A DNA stretch of 64,000 bases, taken from Roseiarcus sp963726105 (GTDB lineage: Bacteria > Pseudomonadota > Alphaproteobacteria > Rhizobiales > Beijerinckiaceae). How positions within the stretch are numbered: the first letter of the stretch is position 1; every line of letters begins with the position of its first letter. The DNA lies in the NCBI GenBank assembly GCA_963726105.1, contig CAVSBJ010000004.1, positions 372,001-436,000 of the forward strand, in the 5' to 3' direction. Shown piece by piece: positions 1 to 9,139 of the stretch. The notes under the pieces are model-generated. The model was not told where the DNA came from and did not search any database. It worked only from the letters and a program-made list of their open reading frames with translations. The translations under genes and the position numbers were made by a program.

Positions 1-419
1 TCCGCCGCCACCACCGCCGCCTCGTGCTGGGCGGTCATGTCGCGCGTGACTTTGGCGAAGCCGATCAGCTTACCGTCTTTGTGGATTGCATCGATAACCA
101 CCAGAGCCCAAAAAAGGCTTCCATCCTTGCGCCGCCGCCAAGCCTCGGCGGTGTAGCGACCGACCTCCAAGGCGGTCTTCAACGCCTGTTCGGGAACGCC
201 GGCGGCGCGGTCCTCGTCGGTGTAGAAGCGCGAAAAATGAGCGCCAATGATTTCTGCCGCCGAATAGCCCTTGATCCGCTCCGCGCCCGAGTTCCAGGTC
301 GTCACCAGCCCCTCGGGGCTGAGCATGTAGATGGCGTAATCCACCACGCCTTGGACGAGCACTTCATAGGTGGGGACGTCGTCGATAACGTCCACCACCG
401 GGGCGTTAGAGGAAGGCAC
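1..419 (-). CDS. PAS-domain sensor protein, N-terminal part (runs off window)
   Basis: Translation of the minus strand gives a typical S-box PAS domain from about residue 17: DYAIYMLSPEGLVTTWNSG, then ERIKGYSAAEIIGAHFSRF, a WRRRKDGSLFWALVVIDAI stretch and GFAKVTRDMT. This is the heme/flavin-type PAS fold common at the front of soluble sensor kinases and diguanylate cyclases. The GTG at 417-419 is the first start after an in-frame stop and has AGG about 6 bases upstream. There is no membrane segment ahead of the PAS, so the sensor is probably cytoplasmic. The output domain lies outside the window, so kinase or cyclase cannot be decided. Confidence 0.8.
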   Translation of the reverse strand, partial: MPSSNAPVVDVIDDVPTYEVLVQGVVDYAIYMLSPEGLVTTWNSGAERIKGYSAAEIIGAHFSRFYTDEDRAAGVPEQALKTALEVGRYTAEAWRRRKDGSLFWALVVIDAIHKDGKLIGFAKVTRDMTAQHEAAVVAA

Positions 420-574
420 GTCGAGCCTCAGATGAAAGCCCCTTCTTCGATGGAAGTTTCAGGAGTCGCTTTGTTCGATCATCCTCCTTCGCGCTGGTGA
501 AGGCAATCCGGAACGGCGGTTCTGATTGGGCTCGTGCCCGATGGCTTCACTGGCGCTTGAGGCAGCGCAATAGA

Positions 575-1501
575 TTAAGGCTTCGCTGGCGCTGGCGCGG
601 CGGGTCCGAGCGGGGGCAGGCTCTTGAGATAAAGAGCGATCGCCTGACGGTCGGATTCGGGCAATTCGGCAAGGTTGCGAACAACCGCCGTCATGCCGGC
701 GCCGAGCACGTCGCCGGAAGGGGTGAAGCCGCTGGTCAAAGCCTCGACGATGTCGGCCTCGGTCCAATTCAGAAAGTCGCCCCCTCTAAGGTTCGCCGCC
801 TTGCCGTGACCGTCCGGCAAGGGCGCGCCGGCGAGCGCGCGCTTCAAGTCCATCTCGCCCAGGAAGCCGCGCGGCGTGTGGCATTCGCCGCAATGGCCGG
901 GGCCCTCGACGAGATAACGGCCGCGGTTCCATTGTTCGCTTTGGGATAGGTCGGGGCGGAGGCCGGCGTTGTCGAAATAGAGGAGCTTCCACAAGCCCAC
1001 AGCGCGCCGGATGGAGAAGGGAAAGGGGAGGGCGTTCGCCGGCGCTTTGCCCTTGACCGGCGGCACAGTGCCCAGGAACGCCGCGAGATCCTCCACACCC
1101 TTCGGGGTCATGCGCTGATAGGATGTGTAGGGGAAGGCAGGGTAGAGATGGCCGCCGTTTGAAGAAACGCCAGACAAGAGCGCATTGGCGATATCGACGG
1201 GGCGCCAGGCGCCAATTCCATCGACCGGATCGGTGGAGATGTTCGGCGGGTAGAACGACCCGAACGGCGTCTTGAGTTCGAGCCCGCCGCCAAGCTTTAA
1301 AGGATCGTCCTGGCGTGGCGACTTGTGGCACGACTCGCAGCCGCCGGCGTAAAAAACGAGCCGCCCAGCAGCGGCGTCGCCCGACAGGCCAAGAGCTTGC
1401 CATGCCTCAGCCGAATAGCGCGGCTGAGGCGCCGATAGCGCCCAGGCCAGCGCCGCCCCGGCCATGACGACGAGCGCCAGGGCGACGGCGATCCATCTCA
1501 T
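575..1501 (-). CDS. Membrane-anchored diheme cytochrome c
   Basis: About 308 residues. An N-terminal hydrophobic anchor (MRWIAVALALVVMAGAAL) is followed by two c-type heme sites, CESCH and CGECH, each in a class I cytochrome fold. The layout resembles the cytochrome subunits of periplasmic alcohol and sugar dehydrogenases, and it should carry electrons in the periplasm. It lies directly behind a cytochrome c' gene on the same strand, so the two are probably co-transcribed. A TTG at 1543, three bases after the upstream stop, would add 14 residues before the anchor. I prefer the ATG at 1501 because the signal anchor then begins at residue 1. No dehydrogenase partner gene is visible. Confidence 0.88.
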   Translation of the reverse strand: MRWIAVALALVVMAGAALAWALSAPQPRYSAEAWQALGLSGDAAAGRLVFYAGGCESCHKSPRQDDPLKLGGGLELKTPFGSFYPPNISTDPVDGIGAWRPVDIANALLSGVSSNGGHLYPAFPYTSYQRMTPKGVEDLAAFLGTVPPVKGKAPANALPFPFSIRRAVGLWKLLYFDNAGLRPDLSQSEQWNRGRYLVEGPGHCGECHTPRGFLGEMDLKRALAGAPLPDGHGKAANLRGGDFLNWTEADIVEALTSGFTPSGDVLGAGMTAVVRNLAELPESDRQAIALYLKSLPPLGPAAPAPAKP

Positions 1502-1546
1502 CCGCGCAGGCGATGTCGAATATGCGCGCGCGGACGAATTCAAGTC

Positions 1547-1984
1547 TTAGCCGCTTTTGGCCTTGTAAAGTTCGTGACAGCCGCCGCAGTTCTTGAACAC
1601 GGCCGGTGCGAATTGCTTGAACGTCGCCTCGTCCGTGATTCCGGCCTGGGCGGCCTGGACGTCCTTGACGAACTGGGCGAAGCGGGCCTCGAAGTCCGCC
1701 TTGTTCTCCCAGATCGCGGGGAGCGCCGCCGTCCCACCGCCGGTCTTGCTGGTGTCGGGAAACAAAGCCGCGGATTTCGTCGCGCCTTCGTCGAGCGTCT
1801 TCAAGGATTCCTTCACCGTCGCCAGATCGAACGGGATCTTGCCCTTCGACATGCCGAACAGCGTCTTTGCGGCCTCGCCGTCGTGCTTCATGAGCGCTCG
1901 TCGCTCGGCGATCGGATCGGTGTCGGCCAACACGGCGGTCATGCCGCAAGCGAGCGCCATAGCCACCGCCAATAAGCGTTTCAT
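1547..1984 (-). CDS. Cytochrome c' / c-556 family protein
   Basis: 145 residues with a cleavable signal peptide (MKRLLAVAMALACGMTAVLA). The body is helical and a single heme-binding CGGCH sits near the C-terminus (about 133-137), the arrangement of class II cytochromes (four-helix bundle, cytochrome c'/c556). Such proteins bind NO or shuttle electrons in the periplasm; which applies here cannot be told. A GGGGAGAGG ribosome site precedes the ATG. It is the first gene of a two-gene unit with the diheme cytochrome c downstream. Confidence 0.9.
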   Translation of the reverse strand: MKRLLAVAMALACGMTAVLADTDPIAERRALMKHDGEAAKTLFGMSKGKIPFDLATVKESLKTLDEGATKSAALFPDTSKTGGGTAALPAIWENKADFEARFAQFVKDVQAAQAGITDEATFKQFAPAVFKNCGGCHELYKAKSG

Positions 1985-2180
1985 GAGCCTCTCCCCGACA
2001 ATAAGCCCCCGCTAAACACGGGTGCTCCCATGTTTATTCTGACAAGACAGCAATATTCCGGCGAGACCGCAATCCAAATCTCTGTGTTCAAGCGCGTCGC
2101 CCAGCGCCGCGCCCCTGGGATTGGTTCGAGCGCCCATGCCGAAGGCGGAAGAACTCGGCCGCTCCGCCCGATAAGACGAT

Positions 2181-2492
2181 CTAGTCGATCGCGGACAGGA
2201 TGTGAATCGTCCGTTTGGCGATCAGATCCTTGGTTTTCTGCGAGTAGGCTTTCATGTGAGGGGCCGCGACGTGATCCCTCAGCGCCTCCGGGCTTTCCCA
2301 GGATTCGAGAACGACAAGCGAGTCCGGGCCGTATTCGGTTTGAAACGGGCCAACGGTCGCGGCGTCGATATGGCCGGCATATTCGATGCACCCCTTTTCG
2401 GCATGCACATTGGGAACGTTGGCGCGAAAGGCGGCCAGAAGCTCCTCACGGCGGCCCGGATTGGCGGTGATGACGGCGACGACGCGGATCAT
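2181..2492 (-). CDS. Antibiotic biosynthesis monooxygenase (ABM/YgiN-like) domain protein
   Basis: 103 residues, the usual size for a single ABM-domain dimeric alpha+beta barrel. It opens MIRVVAVITANPGRREELL and has the typical E..GCIEYAGHID strand, an LVVLESWESPEALRDH strand-helix turn and a late HM near residue 79. Relatives include quinol monooxygenases and heme- or quinone-processing enzymes, but the fold also occurs in proteins of unknown role. It stands alone on the minus strand, divergent from the carbonic anhydrase gene. Confidence 0.8.
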   Translation of the reverse strand: MIRVVAVITANPGRREELLAAFRANVPNVHAEKGCIEYAGHIDAATVGPFQTEYGPDSLVVLESWESPEALRDHVAAPHMKAYSQKTKDLIAKRTIHILSAID

Positions 2493-2680
2493 TTATTACT
2501 CTCGCTGTTGGTTCGGCTCCCGGCCGGCGGTGCGCACATAACTCCACCCGCTCCGCCTTCGCCAGCGAAAAGCTGCGCGGCCTCAGTCGAGTGAGGCGCG
2601 CGGCATCGGGTCCTTGCGTCGCCGCCGCTGGCGCCCTATCGCAGTGCAGCATATCCGCTCTGCGTTACGAAACCGGTTCC

Positions 2681-3283
2681 ATGGACCCGCTGATCGAAGG
2701 TTACCGCCGGTTTCGCGCCGAAATCTGGCCGGCCGAGCGAGCGCGTTACGAGGCCTTGGCACATTGGGGACAGAGCCCGGAGGCGATGGTCATCGCGTGT
2801 TCGGATTCTCGCGTCGATCCGCAGACCATCTTCGGGGCGGTGCCCGGGGAATTGTTCGTGGTGCGGAATGTCGCAGCGCTCGTACCGCCCTATACGCCTG
2901 ACCCCGGACACCACGGAACGAGCGCGGCGCTGGAATTTGGCGTCAAGGTGCTCAAAATTCCGCGGCTGGTGGTCTTGGGACACGGGCAGTGCGGCGGGGT
3001 CAAGGCGATGGCCTACGGCCCGCCGCCGCAGGCGCAGGATTTCATCGCGACCTGGGTCGAGCTTGGCAAGCCCGCGCTCCTCGCAGCGGGGGAGAAGCCG
3101 GAGGGGCGGCTCGAACGGATCGAAGCGGAGGTGGTGCGCCTTTCGCTCGCCAATCTCATGACTTTCCCGTGGATCGTCGAGGCGGTCGACGCGGGCCGGC
3201 TGACACTGCAGGGCTATTGGTTCGACGTCCATATCGGCGTGCTGGCGAGCGTCGGGCCGAGCACGCTTGAGCATGTGGTTTGA
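2681..3283 (+). CDS. Beta-class carbonic anhydrase
   Basis: 200 residues. The zinc site of beta-carbonic anhydrases is complete: ACSDSRVDP (Cys and the Asp-Arg dyad) and VVLGHGQCGGVKA (His-x2-Cys). It should interconvert CO2 and bicarbonate in the cytoplasm. The ATG at 2681 fits the family N-terminus (LIEGYRRFR); the reading frame is open 90 bases further upstream, but that part resembles nothing. It converges on ycjF and is not in an obvious operon. A second, gamma-type carbonic anhydrase-like protein is encoded at 25008. Confidence 0.93.
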   Translation: MDPLIEGYRRFRAEIWPAERARYEALAHWGQSPEAMVIACSDSRVDPQTIFGAVPGELFVVRNVAALVPPYTPDPGHHGTSAALEFGVKVLKIPRLVVLGHGQCGGVKAMAYGPPPQAQDFIATWVELGKPALLAAGEKPEGRLERIEAEVVRLSLANLMTFPWIVEAVDAGRLTLQGYWFDVHIGVLASVGPSTLEHVV

Positions 3284-3298
3284 AGCGGAAGCCGCGGC

Positions 3299-4357
3299 TC
3301 AAGTCCGAGCCTTCTCCTCCCCCTTGTTGAACAGGAACGGCGCGACGTCGGAGACGCCGGGCGGCTTGTCGACGGAAAAGGGCATCGGCCGGCAGACGGC
3401 GAGCGCGGAAAGTCCGACGCGCGTCGTGAGCATGCCATTCAACACGCCCTCGCCCATGCGGGCGGAAATGCGCGAGGCGATGCCGTGGCCGACGATCTGT
3501 TGGAGCAGGCTGTCGCCGACCGCCATGCCGCCGGTGATCGCGATATGGGCGCCGATGGAGCGCGCGAGCTTGATGAGCCCGAGCAGGCCGGGCCGGCCGC
3601 CGTAGATCTCGGCGATGCGCCGAACCAAGCGGATGATCTGAGCGACAACGAATACGACGTCAAGGATCGCCCGAGGGCTGATCGCGGTCACGACCGACAC
3701 GCGCTTGGCGGCGGCGGCGATTTCGGCTTGTGCCTTGTCGTCGAGGGGCCGCAGAAGCGCGCGCTCAGTGACGTCGATGAGGTCGCGCCCGTCGATGATC
3801 GCGCGCCTCGCTTCCTCGACTTGCGCCCGCGCTCGCGCCGTCTCCGGCCGGTTGCGATAAAGCGCGACGAGCTGGCCGACCAGGCGGCGGGCGGCGGCGC
3901 GATCGTCAGCCGCACGCGCCTTAGCCAAAGCCAAATGCATTTCGGCGATCCGCGTCTGGCGAGCGACCGCGAGGATCTCGCGCGCCGCGAGGCCGATGAG
4001 GCCGATCAAGAGCACGAGGCCAAACACGACCCCGATGATCCCGAGCAATTCCGCTCTGGCGAACAGCCCTTCGATGAGGTTGGTCGCCCATAGGCCCAAG
4101 GCCAGCGAGATCAGGCCGCCGAGCCCCGTCCAGGCCAGACCGCCGAGGGTGACGCGCGAGCGGGCGATGAGTCCCGATTTCTGCGCCGCCTCGACCTCAA
4201 GCTCCGCTTCGTCGATCGGCGCCGGCGCGGCGGCGGGTATTGGATCGTTCTGCGAGCGAATGATCGCTTCAGGGATAAGCGACGCGGGCTGATCGTCGAC
4301 CGCGACCCGCGAATCGTCGAGGCGAAAGGCGCGGGGGCGGGGCGCGCGCTGGCTCAC
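3299..4357 (-). CDS. YcjF family (DUF697/TIGR01620) inner-membrane protein
   Basis: 352 residues. A charged N-terminus of about 70 residues is followed by two transmembrane helices (about 70-95 and 100-125), then a cytoplasmic helical region and the C-terminal DUF697 part with IYGGRPGLLGLIKLAR and AITGGMAVGDSLLQQ. It is the standard partner of the YcjX GTPase-like protein, and its start overlaps the ycjX stop by four bases (ATGA), indicating translational coupling. In enterobacteria the pair belongs to the phage-shock-associated region; its job in alphaproteobacteria is unknown. Confidence 0.9.
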   Translation of the reverse strand: MSQRAPRPRAFRLDDSRVAVDDQPASLIPEAIIRSQNDPIPAAAPAPIDEAELEVEAAQKSGLIARSRVTLGGLAWTGLGGLISLALGLWATNLIEGLFARAELLGIIGVVFGLVLLIGLIGLAAREILAVARQTRIAEMHLALAKARAADDRAAARRLVGQLVALYRNRPETARARAQVEEARRAIIDGRDLIDVTERALLRPLDDKAQAEIAAAAKRVSVVTAISPRAILDVVFVVAQIIRLVRRIAEIYGGRPGLLGLIKLARSIGAHIAITGGMAVGDSLLQQIVGHGIASRISARMGEGVLNGMLTTRVGLSALAVCRPMPFSVDKPPGVSDVAPFLFNKGEEKART

Positions 4358-5796
4358 GCGAGACGGTCCCCGATCAGGAATTGCAGCGCGCGGTCGAGCC
4401 GGATCTGCGGCGCGGGTTCGCCACGCTGGGTCAGCGGCGGGCGAAAGCGCACGAACCGCCAGTCGTTGTCGGCCTCGGGCAAGGCGATCGCGTCGCCCTC
4501 GAAGATCGTGTCCGGATCAGCCGGCAATTCTCCGGGAAAGACGGCCGCTTCGGCGATTCCGTCGAACATTTGCCCGCCAATCGTCTCGCCCTTTTCGGGT
4601 ACGCCGATGATGGCGTCGAGCGTCTCGTCGCCGGTCCTGATCTCGGCCTCGCGGGTGGCGCGGACCGCCGCCAGCGCGATCACGTCGATCTCCGCCCCGA
4701 CTCCCTCCGCGCGCGCGATCGCTTTTGACGTCAGCGCGCGCAGGATCGCCTCCAGCCGGTCGTGGCTCTTGTGATGCAGATGGTCGGCTTTGGTCGCCGC
4801 GAACAAGATGCGGTCGATGCGGGGTCGGAAGACCGAAGCGAAATAGGAAGAGCGCCCGGCGCGGAAGGCGCGCATGACCTCGGTCAGCGCGTTCTCGAGA
4901 TCCTTGACCGCAGCGGGCCCGGAATTGAGCGCGGAAAGCGCGTCGACGAGCACGATCTGCCGATCGAGCCGGGCGAAATGATCGCGAAAGAAAGGCCTCG
5001 CCACATGCGCCTTATAGGCCTCGTAACGGCGCGCCATCATCGCCGGGAGCGAGCTAGGCGCGATCGTCGCGTCATCGTTGAGCGGAAGCGGCGCAAAGGT
5101 CAGAGCAGGCGAGCCGGCGAGATCGCCGGGCATCAGGAACCGGCCGGGCGGCAAGGTTGAGAGCGCATAGACATCATCGCGCGCCCGCTTGAGATAGGCG
5201 GTGAACAATTCGGCGATGCGCCGGGCCGCCTCCTCGTCAGCGTCAGCGTCCGGATCCAAGCCGACCATTGCGGCGCGCCATTGTTCCGCCAGCGGCGCGC
5301 GCGCCGAAGTCTCACTTGCGGTAAGCGTCTCGCGCGACCATTCGGCATAGCTTTTGTCGAGGAGCGGCAGGTCGAGCAGCCATTCGCCGGGATAGTCGAC
5401 GATATCGACCGTAAGCGTCTGGCCTCGCGAGCCCCAGCCGGAAGCGCTCTCGAACTTGATCGTCAGCCTCAGCTGGCCGATGCGGCGGGTCGATTCTGGC
5501 CAGCGCCGATCCTGTCCCGAGAGGCTTTTCAGATGCTCCTCGTAGGCGAAGCGCGGGACAGCGTCGTCAGGCTGCGGTTCGAGCCGCACCCGAGTGATGC
5601 GCCCCTCGGCGGAAGCGGCCAGCACCGGCAGACGCGCGCCCGCCATCAGATTGTTGACGAGCGCGGTCAGGAACACCGTCTTGCCGGCGCGAGAGAGTCC
5701 CGTCACCCCCAGGCGCAGGGGAGCGCCGGAGAAATAGTCGCCGATCGAACGGGCGACGAGCTCGGCCTCGAAGATGAAATCGCTGAACCCTGACAA
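4354..5796 (-). CDS. YcjX family P-loop protein
   Basis: About 480 residues. The Walker A motif GLSRAGKT lies some 30 residues from the chosen start, within LRLGVTGLSRAGKTVFLTAL, which is characteristic of the family. DIVDYPGEWLLDLPLL is the expected Walker B-like region, and ATKADHLHH is an NKxD-like motif. The frame is open up to an ATG at 5991, but that extension overlaps the sixA gene and is compositionally odd; a TTG at 5796 gives the normal family N-terminus (SGFSDFIFEAE). It precedes and overlaps ycjF. The start is uncertain; the family assignment is not. Confidence 0.88.
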   Translation of the reverse strand: MSGFSDFIFEAELVARSIGDYFSGAPLRLGVTGLSRAGKTVFLTALVNNLMAGARLPVLAASAEGRITRVRLEPQPDDAVPRFAYEEHLKSLSGQDRRWPESTRRIGQLRLTIKFESASGWGSRGQTLTVDIVDYPGEWLLDLPLLDKSYAEWSRETLTASETSARAPLAEQWRAAMVGLDPDADADEEAARRIAELFTAYLKRARDDVYALSTLPPGRFLMPGDLAGSPALTFAPLPLNDDATIAPSSLPAMMARRYEAYKAHVARPFFRDHFARLDRQIVLVDALSALNSGPAAVKDLENALTEVMRAFRAGRSSYFASVFRPRIDRILFAATKADHLHHKSHDRLEAILRALTSKAIARAEGVGAEIDVIALAAVRATREAEIRTGDETLDAIIGVPEKGETIGGQMFDGIAEAAVFPGELPADPDTIFEGDAIALPEADNDWRFVRFRPPLTQRGEPAPQIRLDRALQFLIGDRLA

Positions 5797-5912
5797 GGAA
5801 AAATCCGCGCCGAACCCGGGCCTATTTAGGCGGCGCGCGCCCGTTTGGACAGTGGGACGCCGGGCGGGGCTCTTGGCGTCGCGGAAAGCGCCTCCGGCTC
5901 TCTTCGCGAGCG

Positions 5913-6437
5913 TCAGTCCGCGTTCGCCTCGAGTTCCGCGGGCGTGAGGTACAGCGCCAGCTTTCCTGAACCGCGCTCGACCTCCTTCCACCGCTCAATC
6001 GAGAAGTCCAGAACTGCGACGGCGCCGGTCGGATATTTCGCCGCCAGACGCCGCCGTTCGGGCTCGGCGCCCGAGCCGGTCAGCGCCGTCGCCAGTTCGC
6101 CGAGACCGGGATTATGGCCGACCAGAGCCACGCGTTTGTGCGCGTCGGCGAGGGCTAGCGCGCGGTCGAGCAACGTCGTGAGGGACGCGTCATAAAGGCG
6201 GGCGTCCTTTTCAAGTGCGACGTTGTTTCCCCACTCGGCGGCGAAGATCTCGGCCGTCAGCCTGGCGCGCGCCGCTCCGGAATGGATGAGAACATCCGGA
6301 AGAAAGTGGCGGGCAGCCAGCGCCTTGGCGACTCGCCTCGCGTCCGTGCGGCCGCGCTCGGTCAGCTTGCGCGCGTAATCGTCACGCCCGACGGAGAGTT
6401 CGGCCTTGGCGTGACGAACGAGAAACAATCGGCGCAT
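5913..6437 (-). CDS. sixA: SixA-like histidine phosphatase
   Basis: 174 residues of the histidine-phosphatase fold. The catalytic RHAKAE motif is at residue 8 (MRRLFLVRHAKAE), the second catalytic His is in VALVGHNPGLGELA, and HSGAARARLTAEIF provides the phosphate-pocket Arg. Short proteins of this type (SixA) dephosphorylate phosphohistidine domains or small phosphoesters. The chosen ATG puts the RHA motif where the family has it; a longer open frame to 6548 does not resemble the family. It is upstream of ycjX on the same strand, with about 115 bases between. Confidence 0.85.
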   Translation of the reverse strand: MRRLFLVRHAKAELSVGRDDYARKLTERGRTDARRVAKALAARHFLPDVLIHSGAARARLTAEIFAAEWGNNVALEKDARLYDASLTTLLDRALALADAHKRVALVGHNPGLGELATALTGSGAEPERRRLAAKYPTGAVAVLDFSIERWKEVERGSGKLALYLTPAELEANAD

Positions 6438-6564
6438 CAACGAAGATTGCGCAAGCGCTCGAGGATTGGCAAGCTCTGGTCTTCGAATGCGGCAGGAGAT
6501 TGTGCGCGGCGACCTCATAGGACCTGTGACGGAGCGCGCCGACGACATCGGCCGCCTCTCCTCC

Positions 6565-6807
6565 TTAGGCCTTATGCTTCTCCCTCAAATATTCCTGCAA
6601 AGCCGCCTTCGCGGGCACCGGCACGTTGGCGGCTGTGAACTCGTCAATTGTCCAGGACTGTAAAGGCTTGATCTGCGGGGCGCCGGGCGAGCGCGCATTC
6701 GGCGTCACGCGCTCGCAAACGACGGACTCGCCCTTCAAACGGTACTGTTCATAAGGCCGCGCGCGCGAACTTCGCGCCTTGAAAAAAATGTCTGGACCAA
6801 GGGTCAC
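6565..6807 (-). CDS. Small hypothetical protein
   Basis: 80 residues, opening MTLGPDIFFKARSS and ending LQEYLREKHKA. I do not recognise it. The C-terminal 35 residues look like a compact helical unit (SWTIDEFTAANVPVPAKAALQ split by one Pro pair). There is no signal peptide, membrane segment or cysteine pair. It sits between the FAD monooxygenase gene and sixA on the same strand. It is kept because it fills the gap in the right orientation and its composition is protein-like; it could be spurious. Confidence 0.4.
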   Translation of the reverse strand: MTLGPDIFFKARSSRARPYEQYRLKGESVVCERVTPNARSPGAPQIKPLQSWTIDEFTAANVPVPAKAALQEYLREKHKA

Positions 6808-6943
6808 GGTCGTCCGTTCCTATGTTTCCGGCTCAGTCTATCACTGGACCGGCCGCTGGGCGAGCGCTGGTCAATACCCTCAGATCTCAAGCTTGAGACG
6901 CGACCCACGTGACAGTCTACGCTGCATCCCGCATGGGTTTCGG

Positions 6944-8128
6944 CTAAGCGTAGTCGGGAAGCGCAAGGTTGTCGATGAGATCGCGGCCGATGACCAAGCG
7001 GCCGACGCCGGGCAGGGACAGGGCGCTCACAACAAGGTTTCGGGCTTTCAGGCCCCACCGGGTGCGCGGCGCGAAGGCCGCTGAGAACCGTTCCGCCCCT
7101 TTCTGTTTCAGACCGACATAGGAGCGCAGCAACGTCTCGTAGGCGCGGAAGGCTTCCTCATGGCGCCCGTCCGCCCGGGCCAGTTCGCCCGCAAGCACGT
7201 AAGCCGCGGTCATGGCGAGCGCCGAACCTTGTCCAGCGGCAAGGGACACGCAGAAGGCGGCGTCGCCAACAAGCGCGACGCGGCCTCTTGACCAGCGCTC
7301 CATCCGGATCTGGCTCACGCGATCGAAATAGAGATCGGTCGCCTGGTCAAGGCGGGAAAGGATCTTGCCGCATTCCCAGCCTGCGCCTCCATATCGCTCG
7401 CGCAGAAGGCTCTTCTGCGGGGCGATATCCTCGGGCAGAGCGCCATTCTCCGCCGTGAAGATGAAGATAAAGAGGCTCCGGTCGTTGCGCAGGGCGACGC
7501 GCCCGACCATAGCGCCGAGCGCGTTGTGCAGCACGTATACGTCCTCATCCCGCGGACGGTAGCCTTCCGTCTCAAAGGCCGCGATCGCATAGCCGAGATC
7601 GGTCTCGAAACTCGGCTCCGGGCCAAAGACAAGCTTGCGCACGTTCGAATGCAGGCCGTCCGCGCCGATGACGAGATCGAAACGCCGGGCAGGCGCGCGC
7701 TCGAAGGCGACAGTCACGCCGTCCGCGTCCTCGTCGATTGCAATGATCTGATCGCCGAACATGATTTCGGTCCGGGGGGCGGCCCTGTCGAATAGCAGCC
7801 GGGAAAGGACGCTGCGCGGAATGGTGACGAAGCGGCCTCCGGCCAGCGAGCGAATGGTCGCGACGCCAAATCCGGCGAGCTTTTCGCCGCTGTCGCCGAC
7901 CACGCGAAGCTCGCGGATGTGATAGCCTTCGGCCTCGAGGTCAGGCCTGAGCCCCATGCGCTCGGCGATGTCATAGCCGAGGCCCCAGAAGTCGACGACG
8001 TAGCCTCCTGTCCGAAGCTCGGACGCCCGTTCGACGAGCGTGGGTTTGAAGCCGCCGGCGGCGAGCCAGAAGGCGAGCGTCGGCCCGGCGATTCCCGCGC
8101 CTGAGATGAGGACGGACTTCGAACCCAT
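6944..8128 (-). CDS. FAD-dependent monooxygenase (PheA/TetX-like)
   Basis: 394 residues of the class A flavin hydroxylase family. The Rossmann motif GAGIAGPTLAFWLA is at residue 10, the DG motif is IGADGLHSNVRKLVFG (about residue 150), and the second FAD motif is RVALVGDAAFCVSLAAGQG (about 280). Such enzymes hydroxylate aromatic or polyketide substrates with NAD(P)H and O2, and some inactivate tetracyclines; the substrate cannot be read from sequence. It is downstream of the MoxR ATPase gene with about 65 bases between, but no functional link is evident. Confidence 0.88.
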   Translation of the reverse strand: MGSKSVLISGAGIAGPTLAFWLAAGGFKPTLVERASELRTGGYVVDFWGLGYDIAERMGLRPDLEAEGYHIRELRVVGDSGEKLAGFGVATIRSLAGGRFVTIPRSVLSRLLFDRAAPRTEIMFGDQIIAIDEDADGVTVAFERAPARRFDLVIGADGLHSNVRKLVFGPEPSFETDLGYAIAAFETEGYRPRDEDVYVLHNALGAMVGRVALRNDRSLFIFIFTAENGALPEDIAPQKSLLRERYGGAGWECGKILSRLDQATDLYFDRVSQIRMERWSRGRVALVGDAAFCVSLAAGQGSALAMTAAYVLAGELARADGRHEEAFRAYETLLRSYVGLKQKGAERFSAAFAPRTRWGLKARNLVVSALSLPGVGRLVIGRDLIDNLALPDYA

Positions 8129-8193
8129 GCGGTTTCGCTACCAGCGGAGGCTGTCGGAACGATGTCGATTTGGAGGCGAACCCAATCCGCCGG

Positions 8194-9039
8194 TCAGCGC
8201 TCGCGCCGGCTCAAAAACGCCACCCGCTCGAACAGATGCACGTCCTGCTCGTTCTTGAGCAGCGCCCCGTGCAGCGGCGGGATCAATTTCTTGGCGTCGC
8301 GCTCGCGCAGCACCTCTGGCGAAATATCCTCATTAAGCAGAAGCTTCAGCCAGTCGAGCAGCTCCGAAGTGGTCGGCTTCTTTTTCAGTCCCGGTGTCTC
8401 GCGCAGCGTAAAGAACGACCGCATGGCCTCTTCCACGAGCCGCGGCTTGATCGACGGATAGTGCGATTCGACGATCCTGCGCATCGTCTCGGTGTCGGGA
8501 AAGCGGATGTAGTGAAAGAAGCAGCGGCGCAGGAAAGCATCGGGCAGCTCCTTCTCGTTGTTGGAGGTGATGATGACGACGGGCCGCACGCGCGCCTTGA
8601 CCGTCTCTCCGGTCTCGTAGACGTGAAACTCCATCTGATCGAGCTCGAGCAGGAGGTCATTGGGGAATTCGATGTCCGCCTTGTCGATCTCGTCGATCAG
8701 CAGCACCGGGCGAAGGGGCGAAACGAAGGCGTCCCACAGCTTGCCGCGGCGAATGTAGTTGGCGATCTCGGACACGCGCGGATCGCCCAGTTGCGAATCG
8801 CGCAGGCGCGAGACGGCGTCATATTCATAGAGGCCCTGCTGGGCTCGCGTCGTCGATTTGACGTGCCAGGCGATGAACGGGGCGCCGATCGCGGCGGCGA
8901 TCTCCTGCGCGAGCAGCGTTTTGCCGGTGCCGGGCTCGCCCTTGACGAGCAGCGGACGCTCGAGCGCGATTGCGGCGTTGACCGCAGTCTTCAGTTCGTC
9001 GCCGGCCACATAAGTGGCGGTTCCTTCAAAACGCATCAA
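8194..9039 (-). CDS. MoxR-family AAA+ ATPase
   Basis: 281 residues. Walker A is GEPGTGKTLLAQE (about residue 36), Walker B is VLLIDEIDKAD, sensor 1 is VIITSNNEKELPDAFLRR, and the C-terminal lid follows. MoxR ATPases work with VWA-domain proteins to mature or activate cofactor-containing enzymes such as CO dehydrogenase (CoxD/CoxE) or methanol dehydrogenase. A fitting CoxE-type VWA protein is encoded at 14404-15579, but several unrelated genes lie between. The gene follows cckA on the same strand after a 100-bp gap. Confidence 0.92.
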   Translation of the reverse strand: MMRFEGTATYVAGDELKTAVNAAIALERPLLVKGEPGTGKTLLAQEIAAAIGAPFIAWHVKSTTRAQQGLYEYDAVSRLRDSQLGDPRVSEIANYIRRGKLWDAFVSPLRPVLLIDEIDKADIEFPNDLLLELDQMEFHVYETGETVKARVRPVVIITSNNEKELPDAFLRRCFFHYIRFPDTETMRRIVESHYPSIKPRLVEEAMRSFFTLRETPGLKKKPTTSELLDWLKLLLNEDISPEVLRERDAKKLIPPLHGALLKNEQDVHLFERVAFLSRRER

Positions 9040-9139
9040 TGTTTGGGTCCTTGTACAACGCCCTCGTCGTGAGGAGCGCCGAAGGCGCGTCTCGAACGGC
9101 GCTTGTGAGCAGATATCTCTAACGCCCGAGCCCTCGTCG